NCBI GenBank assembly: GCA_949284445.1
Contig: CASDVP010000002.1
Span: 62,001 to 126,000 of the forward strand
Reading direction: 5' to 3'
Length of the DNA stretch: 64,000 nucleotides
Source of the DNA: an uncultured Bacillota bacterium
GTDB taxonomy: Bacteria > Bacillota_I > Bacilli_A > RFN20 > CAG-288
Shown here: piece by piece, positions 46,164 to 54,612 of the stretch
Numbering within the stretch: position 1 is the stretch's first letter
Layout of the letters: every line of letters starts with the position of its first letter
Position numbers and translations under genes: made by a program
Notes under the pieces: model-generated
Database searches by the model: none
The model's input: the letters and a program-made list of their open reading frames with translations, nothing else
Told to the model about the DNA's origin: nothing

Positions 46164-46691
46164 TTATAAAAACGGTGCGCTCTCACGATTTTTGCGTTTT
46201 ATGAATGGTGAAAAAAGAATCAAACCGTGGAAGGCATTGTAATGACTGGCGACTTTATTGTATTGGCTATATGGATTATCTTTCACTTTATTGTCTAAAA
46301 AGAGATGATTTTTGATCTCATTGAGATAATCAGCAAAAATAGTCTGACTAGTAAGCCTTTTTTCAGTCAGATATTTTTGAAAATAGATCAACAAAAAGTC
46401 ATCATTTCCTTTGGCTTTAGCAATGTCGATAGGACGAGTGTTCATGATCTCATCCGTCTCATCGATCAGTTCACTGAATTGCTTTGGAAATCCATAATTT
46501 CTTTCTTTTAAAGCTGAAGCTACTTTCTTGATCAATTCTAATCTCTCTTTTTCATAAGGGGCAATTTTAGCCATCTCATCATAGACTTTATTTTCAGCTC
46601 TTTTCGTCAATTGCCCAACTATCAGTCCGCTTATCACATAAACAGCGATCAGAGAGACGACGATGATGACGACTATTATCCATTGTTCCAT
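46164..46691 (-). CDS. LemA-like membrane protein
   Basis: 175 aa. One N-terminal helix (about 4-27, rich in Ile and Val) anchors an alpha-helical domain. The end SQYNKVASHYNAFHGLILFSP resembles the YNxxVxxYNxxI...FP end of LemA family proteins, and YEKERLELIKKV the earlier helix. The function of the family is unclear. It is divergent from ispD. The assignment is moderate. Confidence 0.55.
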   Translation of the reverse strand: MEQWIIVVIIVVSLIAVYVISGLIVGQLTKRAENKVYDEMAKIAPYEKERLELIKKVASALKERNYGFPKQFSELIDETDEIMNTRPIDIAKAKGNDDFLLIYFQKYLTEKRLTSQTIFADYLNEIKNHLFLDNKVKDNPYSQYNKVASHYNAFHGLILFSPFIKRKNRESAPFL

Positions 46692-46784
46692 TTTTTCACC
46701 TGATACTATTTTTCATCTAATAGTATGCTCCTATTTTATCTAGTGGCTATCTAAGCCATAATTTATTATAAGACAAAACAAGAT

Positions 46785-46795
46785 TATGCTAGAAT
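46785..46795 (+). promoter_or_regulatory. Extended -10 promoter giving a leaderless ispD mRNA
   Basis: TATGCTAGAAT ends 6 nt before the GTG at 46802. No ribosome site is present between them. Confidence 0.5.
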
Positions 46796-46801
46796 TATTA
46801 C

Positions 46802-47515
46802 GTGAATAATAAGAAAAAAACTGCATTTATTTTGCTATTATCTGGTAAAGGTGAAAGATTGTTTTCAGAGATTCATGTCAAGAAACAATTTTATCTTTTA
46901 GATGATCAAAAGATGTATCTTTATCCGCTAAAAACCGCATTGAACTCCTCTCTGTTTGATGAGATAGTCATCGTGGTTGACAAAGAAGATTTTCAGAGCG
47001 TTAAACTGGAGATCTCCTCTTTGTTTCCTGATGAACACATATTGATAACTTGTGGTGGAAACACTAGAAATGGCTCTGTTTATAGTGGCTTAAAAGAATT
47101 AGAAAAATATCATGTTGATAAAGTTATCATTCATGATGCTGCTAGACCATTTCTATACGAGAGCATTTTAAAAGAGATGATTCTAAAATTGGATTCGTTT
47201 TCGTCTGTCTCTTGCTATATTCCTGTCTATGATTCTCTTTTTGATAAATCTGAAGAAAAATATCTTAACAGAGATGAAAAAGTTCTGATTTATACTCCGC
47301 AAGGCTTTGATTATCCGCAGATCAAAAAGATATTCGACGATGGTTTTGACGTGAAAAGCACCGATGATTTTAGCAAAGCTTTGAAGGCAGATCTAAGCCA
47401 TGACTTATTACGTGCAAAGCCCCTTTTGTTCAAGGTTACAGATGCTGATTCATTAGAAATGGCTGTGTTATTTGTGAAAGCATTTAAGAAATATATTGCA
47501 AAGAAATTTTTATAA
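46802..47515 (+). CDS. ispD: 2-C-methyl-D-erythritol 4-phosphate cytidylyltransferase
   Basis: 237 aa from GTG. Nucleotide-binding LLLSGKGERLFSEIHVKKQF (variant of the AAGxGxRM...KQ loop), GGNTRNGSVYSGL and IHDAARPFL are the family marks. It makes CDP-methylerythritol in the MEP pathway together with IspF at 39.5 kb. The gene appears leaderless. pgi follows 90 bp later. Confidence 0.9.
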   Translation: MNNKKKTAFILLLSGKGERLFSEIHVKKQFYLLDDQKMYLYPLKTALNSSLFDEIVIVVDKEDFQSVKLEISSLFPDEHILITCGGNTRNGSVYSGLKELEKYHVDKVIIHDAARPFLYESILKEMILKLDSFSSVSCYIPVYDSLFDKSEEKYLNRDEKVLIYTPQGFDYPQIKKIFDDGFDVKSTDDFSKALKADLSHDLLRAKPLLFKVTDADSLEMAVLFVKAFKKYIAKKFL

Positions 47516-47604
47516 AAGCGGTTTTATGATATTTTTTATTTATTCACTTGTTAAAAGTATTATATTTTAGTGGTTTATCTATTTTGAAAAGGAGAGTTCA
47601 AGAT

Positions 47605-48897
47605 ATGGTGAAATTTGCAACTAAAGGGGCTTTTTTCGAAAAACTAGATTACAGTTCAATCGAAGAAAAAGCACGAGCGGTCAGTAAAATGATCGCTGAT
47701 AGAAGCGGTGAAGGCAATGCCTTTTTGGGTTGGTTAGATTTTGCGTCTAAAATTCCTGAAGAAGAGCTTGAAAGAATCATTAAAACTGCTGAACGCATCA
47801 GAAAAAATTATGAGGCTTTAGTCATAGTTGGTATCGGTGGTTCTTATTTAGGAACTAAAGCAGTCATCGAAGCGATGAATGGCTTATATCCTCAAGACGG
47901 CTTTGAAATAATCTATTTAGGAAATACTTTATCTTCTTACTACACTGCACAGATCATGCAGCATTTGAGAAATAAAAGATTTGCTATCAATGTCGTCTCC
48001 AAATCTGGAACTACCACTGAACCAGCTGTCGCTTTTCGTATTTTGAAGTGCTACTTGGAAGAAAAATATGGACATGAATATTTAAAAGATGCCATCGTAG
48101 CTACCACTGATAAATCTCGAGGTGCTTTAGTTAAAGAAGCCCAGACTGAAGGATACGAGACATTCGTTATCCCGAATAATATCGGTGGTCGTTTCTCAGT
48201 ATTGACACCAGTCGGATTATTACCTATCGCTTGTGCCGGTATCGATATCCGTGAGTTCATCCGTGGTATCAGAGATGGTGAAGTCGCTTATGCTGAACCT
48301 GATTATCGAAAGAATCCTGCCTATTTCTATGCGACTAATAGATATTTCCTCAATAAAGTAGGCAAGTATCCAGTTGAGATGTTTGTGACTTATGAACCTC
48401 AAAACAAGAGCATTCTTGAATGGTTAAAACAACTCTTAGATGAATCAGAAGGTAAAGATGGCCAGGGTCTTTTGTGCACCGCTGCTTCTTTCACTACTGA
48501 CCTTCATTCAATGGGTCAATTCATTCAACAAGGAAGCCCTTGTTTATTTGAAACGATCTTGCATGTTGATGAGCCGGTTTTAGATATCACAGTTCCGTTT
48601 GATAAAGAGAATTTGGATAATCTCAACTATCTATCTGGTAGAAAACTTTCTGAGATCAATCAAAAAGCATACTTAGCAACTCTCGAGGCTCACACTTCTT
48701 CTCACACTCCAGCAACTATTATTTCTATCGATGCGATGACTCCTTATAACATCGGAAACTTGATGTATTTCTTCTTTAAAGCTACAGCTTTCTCAGCGTA
48801 TCTATTAGATGTGAATCCGTTCAATCAACCAGGTGTCGAAGTTTATAAGACCAATATGTTTAAACTTTTAGGCAAACCTGGTTACGAAAATAAGTAA
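47605..48897 (+). CDS. pgi: Glucose-6-phosphate isomerase
   Basis: I choose ATG 47605 (behind AAAAGGAGAG) over 47548, giving 430 aa. VSKSGTTTEPAVAFRILK (sugar-phosphate loop), GGRFSVLTPVGLLPIA, the family signature SEGKDGQGLL, and the C-terminal SSHTPATIISIDAMTPYN are clear. It interconverts glucose-6-P and fructose-6-P. Bacillota-type, about 450 aa. Confidence 0.96.
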   Translation: MVKFATKGAFFEKLDYSSIEEKARAVSKMIADRSGEGNAFLGWLDFASKIPEEELERIIKTAERIRKNYEALVIVGIGGSYLGTKAVIEAMNGLYPQDGFEIIYLGNTLSSYYTAQIMQHLRNKRFAINVVSKSGTTTEPAVAFRILKCYLEEKYGHEYLKDAIVATTDKSRGALVKEAQTEGYETFVIPNNIGGRFSVLTPVGLLPIACAGIDIREFIRGIRDGEVAYAEPDYRKNPAYFYATNRYFLNKVGKYPVEMFVTYEPQNKSILEWLKQLLDESEGKDGQGLLCTAASFTTDLHSMGQFIQQGSPCLFETILHVDEPVLDITVPFDKENLDNLNYLSGRKLSEINQKAYLATLEAHTSSHTPATIISIDAMTPYNIGNLMYFFFKATAFSAYLLDVNPFNQPGVEVYKTNMFKLLGKPGYENK

Positions 48898-48910
48898 AAG
48901 TTGTAAAATA

Positions 48911-48958
48911 GTGATATGCTAAAATCTTCTTAATTAATTCTTGCAACTAGCATATCAC
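48911..48958 (+). repeat. Long inverted repeat after pgi
   Basis: GTGATATGCTA and TAGCATATCAC are a perfect 11-bp inverted repeat with a 26-nt loop. It could terminate pgi transcription, though only TTTG follows. The right arm occupies the spacer of the tRNA promoter. Confidence 0.6.
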
Positions 48959-48969
48959 TTTGATAGAAT
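48941..48969 (+). promoter_or_regulatory. Promoter of the tRNA array
   Basis: -35 TTGCAA, exactly 17 bp, -10 TAGAAT, 22 nt before the first tRNA. It has the same -35 variant as the tRNA-fMet promoter. Confidence 0.65.
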
Positions 48970-48991
48970 AACAAAGCGCCGATTTTTTGTC

Positions 48992-49064
48992 GGATGCTTA
49001 GCTCAGCTGGAAGAGCATCGCCTTTACACGGCGGAGGTCAGGAGTTCGAACCTCTTAGCATCCA
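48992..49064 (+). tRNA. tRNA-Val (TAC)
   Basis: 73 nt. Acceptor GGATGCT/AGCATCC, anticodon loop TTTACAC, T-arm with GGAGTTCGAACCTC-type loop. First of five tRNAs in one direction. No encoded CCA. Confidence 0.95.
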
Positions 49065-49081
49065 TTGTTTAAAGGTTAAAT

Positions 49082-49162
49082 GGGCGAGTAGCGAAGCGGC
49101 CAAACGCGGCAGACTGTAAATCTGTTCCTTCGGGTTCGGTGGTTCGAATCCACCCCCGCCCA
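49082..49162 (+). tRNA. tRNA-Tyr (GTA)
   Basis: 81 nt with a long variable arm (TTCCTTCGGGTTC). Anticodon loop CTGTAAA, T-arm GGTGG/CCACC. The acceptor GGGCGAG/CCCGCCC holds one A-C mismatch. Confidence 0.93.
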
Positions 49163-49193
49163 TACTTCATATACTTTCCTAGCTAAACTACAT

Positions 49194-49265
49194 TGGGGTG
49201 TAGCCAAGTGGTAAGGCAGCAGACTTTGACTCTGTTATGCGGTGGTTCGAATCCACCTACCCCAG
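49194..49265 (+). tRNA. tRNA-Gln (TTG)
   Basis: 72 nt. Acceptor TGGGGTG/TACCCCA with a G-T pair, anticodon loop CTTTGAC, T-arm GGTGG/CCACC. Confidence 0.94.
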
Positions 49266-49283
49266 CATACTTCTTCTATACTT

Positions 49284-49356
49284 GTCTCGTTAGCTCAGTT
49301 GGCAGAGCACTTGACTTTTAATCAAGGGGCCGCGGGTTCAAATCCCGCACGAGACA
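49284..49356 (+). tRNA. tRNA-Lys (TTT)
   Basis: 73 nt. Acceptor GTCTCGT/ACGAGAC, anticodon loop CTTTTAA, T-arm GCGGG/CCCGC. Confidence 0.95.
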
Positions 49357-49369
49357 CGTTCGCTTAGTT

Positions 49370-49454
49370 GCCCAGGTGGCGAAATCGGTAGACGCACAGG
49401 ATTTAAAATCCTGCGGACTAATAATCCATGCCGGTTCGATTCCGGCCCTGGGCA
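49370..49454 (+). tRNA. tRNA-Leu (TAA)
   Basis: 85 nt with a long variable arm. Acceptor GCCCAGG/CCTGGGC, anticodon loop TTTAAAA, T-arm GCCGG/CCGGC. Last tRNA of the array. Confidence 0.95.
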
Positions 49455-49472
49455 CTTGTTCGCAATAGATGA

Positions 49473-49499
49473 CTGATACTTCTCGGTATCAGTTTTTTT
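49473..49499 (+). terminator. Terminator of the tRNA array
   Basis: CTGATAC-TTCTCG-GTATCAG followed by seven T, 18 bp after tRNA-Leu. Confidence 0.9.
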
Positions 49500-49523
49500 C
49501 TTATAAAAACAAAGTTTTGATGT

Positions 49524-49964
49524 TTAATCGCTTAAACTTTTCTTAAAGAAGATCTCAGCCGGTTGATCAAATGGTGTGTTTTCAAAAAACAGAGCACCGC
49601 AATCTTTATATCCTAAACGTCGATATAAAAACTGGGCTTTTTGATCGGCTTGTGTCGATAGAAGGACCATTTTATAACCTTGCTTTTTCATTTTATCTTT
49701 GTAGTCTTGTAAGGCTTTTGAACCATAGCCTCTATTCCTTTTTGATTCATCGATGATCAGATGCTGAATGAACGGCAGTTTCTCCCATAATAGAGTGGTC
49801 AAAAGCAAACCACACTCCTTTGCTTCTTCATCTAAAATTATATAATTGCTAGTTTGTTTTAGATCTTCAGCAAATATCTCTTCTGTCATCCTCGGCAAGA
49901 GTTTTTTGACGAATTCATAATCTTTTTCTAATAATGGTCTTAACATTTTATATCTCAAAATCAA
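49524..49964 (-). CDS. GNAT-family N-acetyltransferase
   Basis: 146 aa. The acetyl-CoA loop is IIDESKRNRGYGSKALQDY (motif A, R/Q-x-x-G-x-G/A), followed by FLYRRLGYKDCGALFF (motif B). The substrate is unknown. It is a single gene facing the tRNA array terminator. Confidence 0.82.
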   Translation of the reverse strand: MILRYKMLRPLLEKDYEFVKKLLPRMTEEIFAEDLKQTSNYIILDEEAKECGLLLTTLLWEKLPFIQHLIIDESKRNRGYGSKALQDYKDKMKKQGYKMVLLSTQADQKAQFLYRRLGYKDCGALFFENTPFDQPAEIFFKKSLSD

Positions 49965-50104
49965 TGCTTTATTATTATATTTGTTTGACTCAGAAAACAG
50001 AAATCATGAGTTTATAAGTCGGTCATAAAATCAGCTTATTATTTTTTATGATATGGTAAAATTATTGATGTTGAAAACAAAGTTTTAGTTAGAGGTGAAT
50101 CAAA

Positions 50105-50530
50105 ATGGGCGTCATTTTTAAACGGGCTATCAACTATTATGAGACTGACAAAATGGGTATTGTGCACCATGCTAATTATTTACATTATCTAGAGGAAGCC
50201 CGACTCTGTTTTTTAAACACCAATTTGTTATCATATGCTTCATTAGAACATAAAGGGATTTATTCTCCGACTTCAAAAATTTCGATCACATATAAAAAGC
50301 CTGTCACTTATGGAGATACAATCGAGGTAGACACCGTTTTATCAGAGGTGACACCAGTTCGCTTTATCTTCTCTTATGTGATCAAAGAACAAAAGACGGG
50401 TGCTTTAGTTGCTGAAGCTACCAGCGAACATTGCTTTGCTGATAAAAACGGTCATCTTCTCATACTCAGCAGAATCGATAAAGGATTATTTGATAAATTG
50501 ACTTCATTAGTTGAAAAGAGAGGTGAATAA
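50105..50530 (+). CDS. Acyl-CoA thioesterase, YbgC/4HBT hot-dog fold
   Basis: 141 aa. The active-site motif YYETDKMGIVHHANYLHYLEEAR is the classical 4HBT/YbgC signature (Asp nucleophile region). The hot-dog strand TYGDTIEVDT and the ending fit. It hydrolyses an acyl-CoA or acyl-ACP thioester. It abuts the CAT-like gene with no spacer, and its last codons carry that gene's ribosome site. GAGGTG precedes its own start. Confidence 0.9.
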   Translation: MGVIFKRAINYYETDKMGIVHHANYLHYLEEARLCFLNTNLLSYASLEHKGIYSPTSKISITYKKPVTYGDTIEVDTVLSEVTPVRFIFSYVIKEQKTGALVAEATSEHCFADKNGHLLILSRIDKGLFDKLTSLVEKRGE

Positions 50531-51193
50531 ATGGAAGAAATAGATTTAAAAAGCTATCCTAAGCGAAATCAATACGAATGGTTTCATACTTTTCCAGATT
50601 CGACATATGGTTTTGATGTCGATATCGATGTGACTGAAGTGGTCAAGATCACTAAAGCTCGAAAAGAATCTTTTTTTCCAGCTTTCTTATATTTAGTAAC
50701 TTTAGGTGTCAATCAGATAAAAGAGATGCGCTTAAGAGAAGTAGCTGGTCATGTCTATCTTTATGATGTGATTCATCCGACATTCACTGTGATGAATGAT
50801 GAAGGCATCTATCAAAACGCCGGTGTTAAAATGACTTCTGACTATTCTTCTTTTTATCGAACTGTCAGAGAAAAAGTAGAACAGACCAAGCACTTAAAAG
50901 CATCAGCTGAATTGGATAGAGATCCTTTATGTCAAGCGGCTGATGTCATCTTTGCAACCTGTATTCCTATTCTCTCCATTAAAGGTATGAGACATCCAAC
51001 TCCCGCATATAATTATGATTCGATGTCAGTGCCAAGAATTTTATGGGATAAATATCATCAAGAAAGCGATGGCTCTTATCATCTGACACTGAATATCACT
51101 GTATCACATACACTTGTCGATGGTTTTCCTTTAGCAAACTGTTTTAATACGATAAAAACTTTATGTTTAAACGCTAATCAATATATAATATGA
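50531..51193 (+). CDS. Chloramphenicol-acetyltransferase-fold acyltransferase
   Basis: 220 aa, CAT length. The catalytic SHTLVDGFPLANCF matches the HHxxxDG box, and HPTFTVMNDEG and YPKRNQYEWF match CAT strands. The region of the oxyanion Ser is diverged (CIPILSIKGM for NPWVSFTSF). It probably transfers an acyl group from CoA. Resistance to chloramphenicol is not implied. It is coupled to a thioesterase upstream and a DegV protein downstream. Confidence 0.8.
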   Translation: MEEIDLKSYPKRNQYEWFHTFPDSTYGFDVDIDVTEVVKITKARKESFFPAFLYLVTLGVNQIKEMRLREVAGHVYLYDVIHPTFTVMNDEGIYQNAGVKMTSDYSSFYRTVREKVEQTKHLKASAELDRDPLCQAADVIFATCIPILSIKGMRHPTPAYNYDSMSVPRILWDKYHQESDGSYHLTLNITVSHTLVDGFPLANCFNTIKTLCLNANQYII

Positions 51194-51222
51194 TATATAC
51201 ATTTTTTGGAGGTGCTATCTAA

Positions 51223-52116
51223 ATGTCAACAAACTATGTTTTGAGTTGCGAATCGACAACTGATTTGACAAAAAAGTATTTTGAAGATCGTGATATTAAA
51301 GTCATCTGTTTTCACTATTCATTAGATAATGTGGAACATATCGATGATTTCGGTGAAACAATTTCTTATCATGATTTCTATCAAGCGATGGCAGATGGAA
51401 AGATGACTAAGACATCTCAGATTTCTGTAGGCGAATTTATCGAATATTTCACTCCGATTTTAGAAAGCGGAAAAGATATTTTACATCTCACCTTATCCTC
51501 TGGTATTTCTGGTGTCTATAATTCAGCTTGCACTGCTGCTGAATTGTTAAAAGAAAAATATCCGGAAAGAAAGATCTACATCGTTGATTCTTTAGCTGCT
51601 TCTTCTGGTTTTGGTCTGCTTGTTGATAAATTAGCTGATATCAGAGATGGCGGAGCTACTTTAGATGAATTACACGATTATGCTGAGCAGCATAAATTAG
51701 AGTTACAACATTGGTTTTTCTCCACTGATCTGAAATATTATGTCCGTGGTGGTCGTATCTCTAAAGCTTCTGGTTTCATCGGAGGCATTTTGAATATTTG
51801 CCCGGTTTTACATGTTGATGAAAATGGTAGATTGATCCCTATGGAAAAGAAGTTCGGTCCTAAACAGGCTGAGAAATCATTGGTTGAAAAGATGAAATTA
51901 TACGCTGCTAACGGATTGGATTATAGCGATAAAGTTTATATCTCCTGTTCCGATTGCTACGATTATGCTAATGCAGTCGCCAAGATGGTTGAAGCTGCTT
52001 TCCCGAAGATGAAAGGAAAAGTAGAAATCTTTTCAATCGGTACGACAATCGGTGCTCATACAGGTCCAGGAACTGTCGCCTTATTCTTCTGGGGCAAGAA
52101 GAGAGCTGCTGAATAA
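51223..52116 (+). CDS. DegV-family fatty-acid-binding protein
   Basis: 297 aa. It opens YVLSCESTTDLT, has TSQISVGEFIEYFTPI and LTLSSGISGVYNSA (fatty-acid carboxylate binding Ser), later STDLKYYVRGGRISKAS and GAHTGPGTVALFF. DegV/FakB proteins carry fatty acids to the FakA kinase. GGAGGTG ribosome site. A terminator follows. Confidence 0.93.
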   Translation: MSTNYVLSCESTTDLTKKYFEDRDIKVICFHYSLDNVEHIDDFGETISYHDFYQAMADGKMTKTSQISVGEFIEYFTPILESGKDILHLTLSSGISGVYNSACTAAELLKEKYPERKIYIVDSLAASSGFGLLVDKLADIRDGGATLDELHDYAEQHKLELQHWFFSTDLKYYVRGGRISKASGFIGGILNICPVLHVDENGRLIPMEKKFGPKQAEKSLVEKMKLYAANGLDYSDKVYISCSDCYDYANAVAKMVEAAFPKMKGKVEIFSIGTTIGAHTGPGTVALFFWGKKRAAE

Positions 52117-52137
52117 ATCTGATTTAAAAGTTAGAGA

Positions 52138-52163
52138 AACTGATCTTACAAGGTCAGTTTTTT
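52138..52163 (+). terminator. Terminator of the thioesterase-CAT-DegV operon
   Basis: AACTGATCTT and AAGGTCAGTT pair with one G-T wobble, followed by TTTT, 21 bp after degV. Confidence 0.8.
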
Positions 52164-52581
52164 GATGCTCTAAAAAAGTTGATGATTGAGTTTTAGTGTT
52201 GTTTATAATCGATGCTAATTTATTTAAAAATATTGTTTTTTGAAAATCTCTTTTGCACTGATTTCAAATCTCACGCAAGTGGGCTTAAAAATGTATTTTG
52301 AAGATGACCCGATATCAGTTCTAAAAAAAGATACAACCATTCTTAAGAAGAAAGAATTTAATAAAGTAATAGAAAAAAGGCTTAAAAATGTAAAAAAGCA
52401 CGATAATATCGAAGAAAAGTCCAAATCATTTGTCTTTCTTTAAAAATTATTAGGTAAAACAGCTGAGAAAAGCGCATACATTCTAAAAAAATGTAAAATT
52501 TAATCTACGTTGATGATTGCTATTTTAAATTTGCGTTGTATAGTTATAATAAATACTTATTATATATCAGAGGCAAATTGG
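52164..52581. other. Intergenic region with a possible short transcript
   Basis: A TATAAT box lies near 52206. A TTG-started frame (52240-52443, 67 aa, Lys-rich) has no ribosome site; from ATG 52291 it would be 50 aa. I regard it as unproven. A second TATAATA near 52546 probably serves the lipoprotein downstream. Confidence 0.35.
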
Positions 52582-54612
52582 ATGAAAAAAGCAAAAGTAT
52601 TAACTTTGTTACTCGGATCTTTATTTTTGGTAGGTTGTGGAGAAACCGAATCTGCTAGTACTAATTCTGGTACAGGTGGTAGTGGAACTGTAGTTGAACA
52701 AAAGAAAGCCTTTAAATTACCTGCAGAAATAGAATTAGTTTTAGGAGAAAAAGTTGATCTAAGCGATTATTTCAACACTGAAGTTATTAAAGACACATCT
52801 AAAGTAACGATTGAAGTCAGTGATGGAGATAAGGTTGATTTAGATGATACTACTATTGAAGCTTTGGAAGTGACTGGTGAAGAGTCAGTCACAGTCACTT
52901 TAAAATATGAAGAGCAAGAAGCGACCGCTGATTTAATAGTTGTATCTGCTAAGACCAAATTATCTAAGAAATTAGACGAGTCTATGAAGTTAGAATCAGG
53001 AAAAATTAATTCATTAGATTTCTCTTATACTGATACTACCTCTACTAGGAACACTCAACATACGATTTATAACTTTTATAAAAATAATCAGGTCAGTATC
53101 GATGATTCCAAAAAGTATTGCACATGGTCTTTAATAGATGAGAGCACCATGATTTATACAGAGCAAAGTCATGATTCTACTTCTGTCAGTTATAAGGCTT
53201 TAACTTTAGTAGATGATGATTCTGCTGTGACTAAGATTAATAGAGATGAAGCCCATAATCGTTTAGTTCTGCCTTATATCGTCACTAAATCAGCTTCTAA
53301 TCCTCTTTCAATCTTTGGCTTTGCTGATTGGACTTACAATAATTATTTTAAGACAACTGAGCATTTCGGCGATGATAACCTGCAAGCTGATATCGAATAT
53401 GACTCAAGAGATAATACTTATAATTTAACGACTTATCGTTTTCCTTACTTTGGAGCAACTCAAGGCATCAGAGATGAGTTGAGTTTAGAATTCCAAGATA
53501 GTGGTGAGCTGACTAAAATAAGTTCTACGACTAGTTATTATTCTAATATTAACAACGTATCTCAAATTCCAGAAAAAAGCGATGGAAGTGAAAGCAAAGT
53601 AGAAACAGTAGAAGCTGTTGCTACTTATAATGAAAAACAAGAAGCTACTGATTTCCCCGATTATAAAGAAGCTATGTATAAAGATTACACCCCATATTTC
53701 TATGATTCTACTGACTACCTTGGAAAGAAAGAAATAACTGAGGGTACTGTTGGTATGAAAATCTCATTAGATAAGAAGGATTGTACCCCGAGTTCAGTTT
53801 CTAGCAACTTAGATAATATTGAAATTGTCAAGGTGGAAGGCGAAGGTGAAGCTATTATAAATTCCTCTAAGAATAGTTTAACTTTAGATAAAGCAGGAGA
53901 TATCGTTATCACAACTACAACCACTTTAAGTAAAATAACTAAAATTGTTAATTTTAAGATTAAAAATACTGGATATTCTAGTATTACTCTAGATGAAAGA
54001 ACAAATAGTACTAGCAAGTATCTACCTTCTAAATTGATCACAAATCAAAATTACCCTTTGACTGCTTATTATGATGGAAATACTAATACTAAGCCTGTTA
54101 TTACTCCTTCTGTAGTCGGTGAGAATACTGCTAATGTCACTTTCACTAAAAAGGATGATAATCAATACATTCTCAAAGCTACTAACGAAGGTAAAGTTAC
54201 AATACAGATCGTTGATAGTGTCTTAGGAGAGGAAAAGAAAATTGAAAAAGAATTAACTTTCTTTAAAGATACTGATGAAGGTATAGCTAGCTATTTGGCT
54301 TCTATTGATGAATTTGATAACGCTAATAATGTATATTCTCTTAAATTCACTTTAGATGAGGCTAATAAGACCAGTGGAACTGTAACATTCTCTACAGTTG
54401 GACTAAGCAGTGACTACGATGTGACTACTACTTGGTCAGTCACTAATAAAAAGCTTACTGTCGCTTTACCTGAAGATGATGAAACACCAGCTTCTTATAT
54501 TAAATCTTTATCATTCTATTCTTCATATCCCACCACTTATTACAATATTCTTTCTATCACAGTAGCTACCTTAGGCGAAGATAATACAAGCGTCTTTTTC
54601 TATACAAAATAG
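52582..54612 (+). CDS. Large lipoprotein of unknown function
   Basis: 676 aa. Start ATG 52582 (behind AGAGGC) is chosen over 52510 because it yields MKKAKVLTLLLGSLFLVGC with lipid Cys at 19. After a Ser/Gly/Thr linker, residues 30-110 look like a beta-sandwich (ELVLGEKVDLSDYF...VTLKYEEQEATADL), and similar Ig-like beta modules recur toward the C-terminus. No enzyme motif is seen. It is exported and anchored to the membrane. Acidic, Thr/Ser-rich. Confidence 0.75.
   Translation: MKKAKVLTLLLGSLFLVGCGETESASTNSGTGGSGTVVEQKKAFKLPAEIELVLGEKVDLSDYFNTEVIKDTSKVTIEVSDGDKVDLDDTTIEALEVTGEESVTVTLKYEEQEATADLIVVSAKTKLSKKLDESMKLESGKINSLDFSYTDTTSTRNTQHTIYNFYKNNQVSIDDSKKYCTWSLIDESTMIYTEQSHDSTSVSYKALTLVDDDSAVTKINRDEAHNRLVLPYIVTKSASNPLSIFGFADWTYNNYFKTTEHFGDDNLQADIEYDSRDNTYNLTTYRFPYFGATQGIRDELSLEFQDSGELTKISSTTSYYSNINNVSQIPEKSDGSESKVETVEAVATYNEKQEATDFPDYKEAMYKDYTPYFYDSTDYLGKKEITEGTVGMKISLDKKDCTPSSVSSNLDNIEIVKVEGEGEAIINSSKNSLTLDKAGDIVITTTTTLSKITKIVNFKIKNTGYSSITLDERTNSTSKYLPSKLITNQNYPLTAYYDGNTNTKPVITPSVVGENTANVTFTKKDDNQYILKATNEGKVTIQIVDSVLGEEKKIEKELTFFKDTDEGIASYLASIDEFDNANNVYSLKFTLDEANKTSGTVTFSTVGLSSDYDVTTTWSVTNKKLTVALPEDDETPASYIKSLSFYSSYPTTYYNILSITVATLGEDNTSVFFYTK

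Noticed and set aside
47548..47604. Upstream start of pgi
   Set aside because: The extra 19 residues do not resemble Pgi and the strong ribosome site stands before 47605.
48992..49454. CRISPR-like regular repeats
   Set aside because: The repeated blocks are five different tRNAs; no CRISPR array was seen anywhere in the window.
50531..51193. Chloramphenicol resistance gene
   Set aside because: The fold and HxxxDG box fit, but the serine region is diverged and the context is acyl metabolism, so resistance is not claimed.
52240..52443. 67-aa plus-strand ORF
   Set aside because: TTG start, no ribosome site, Lys-rich A/T composition; not called as a gene.
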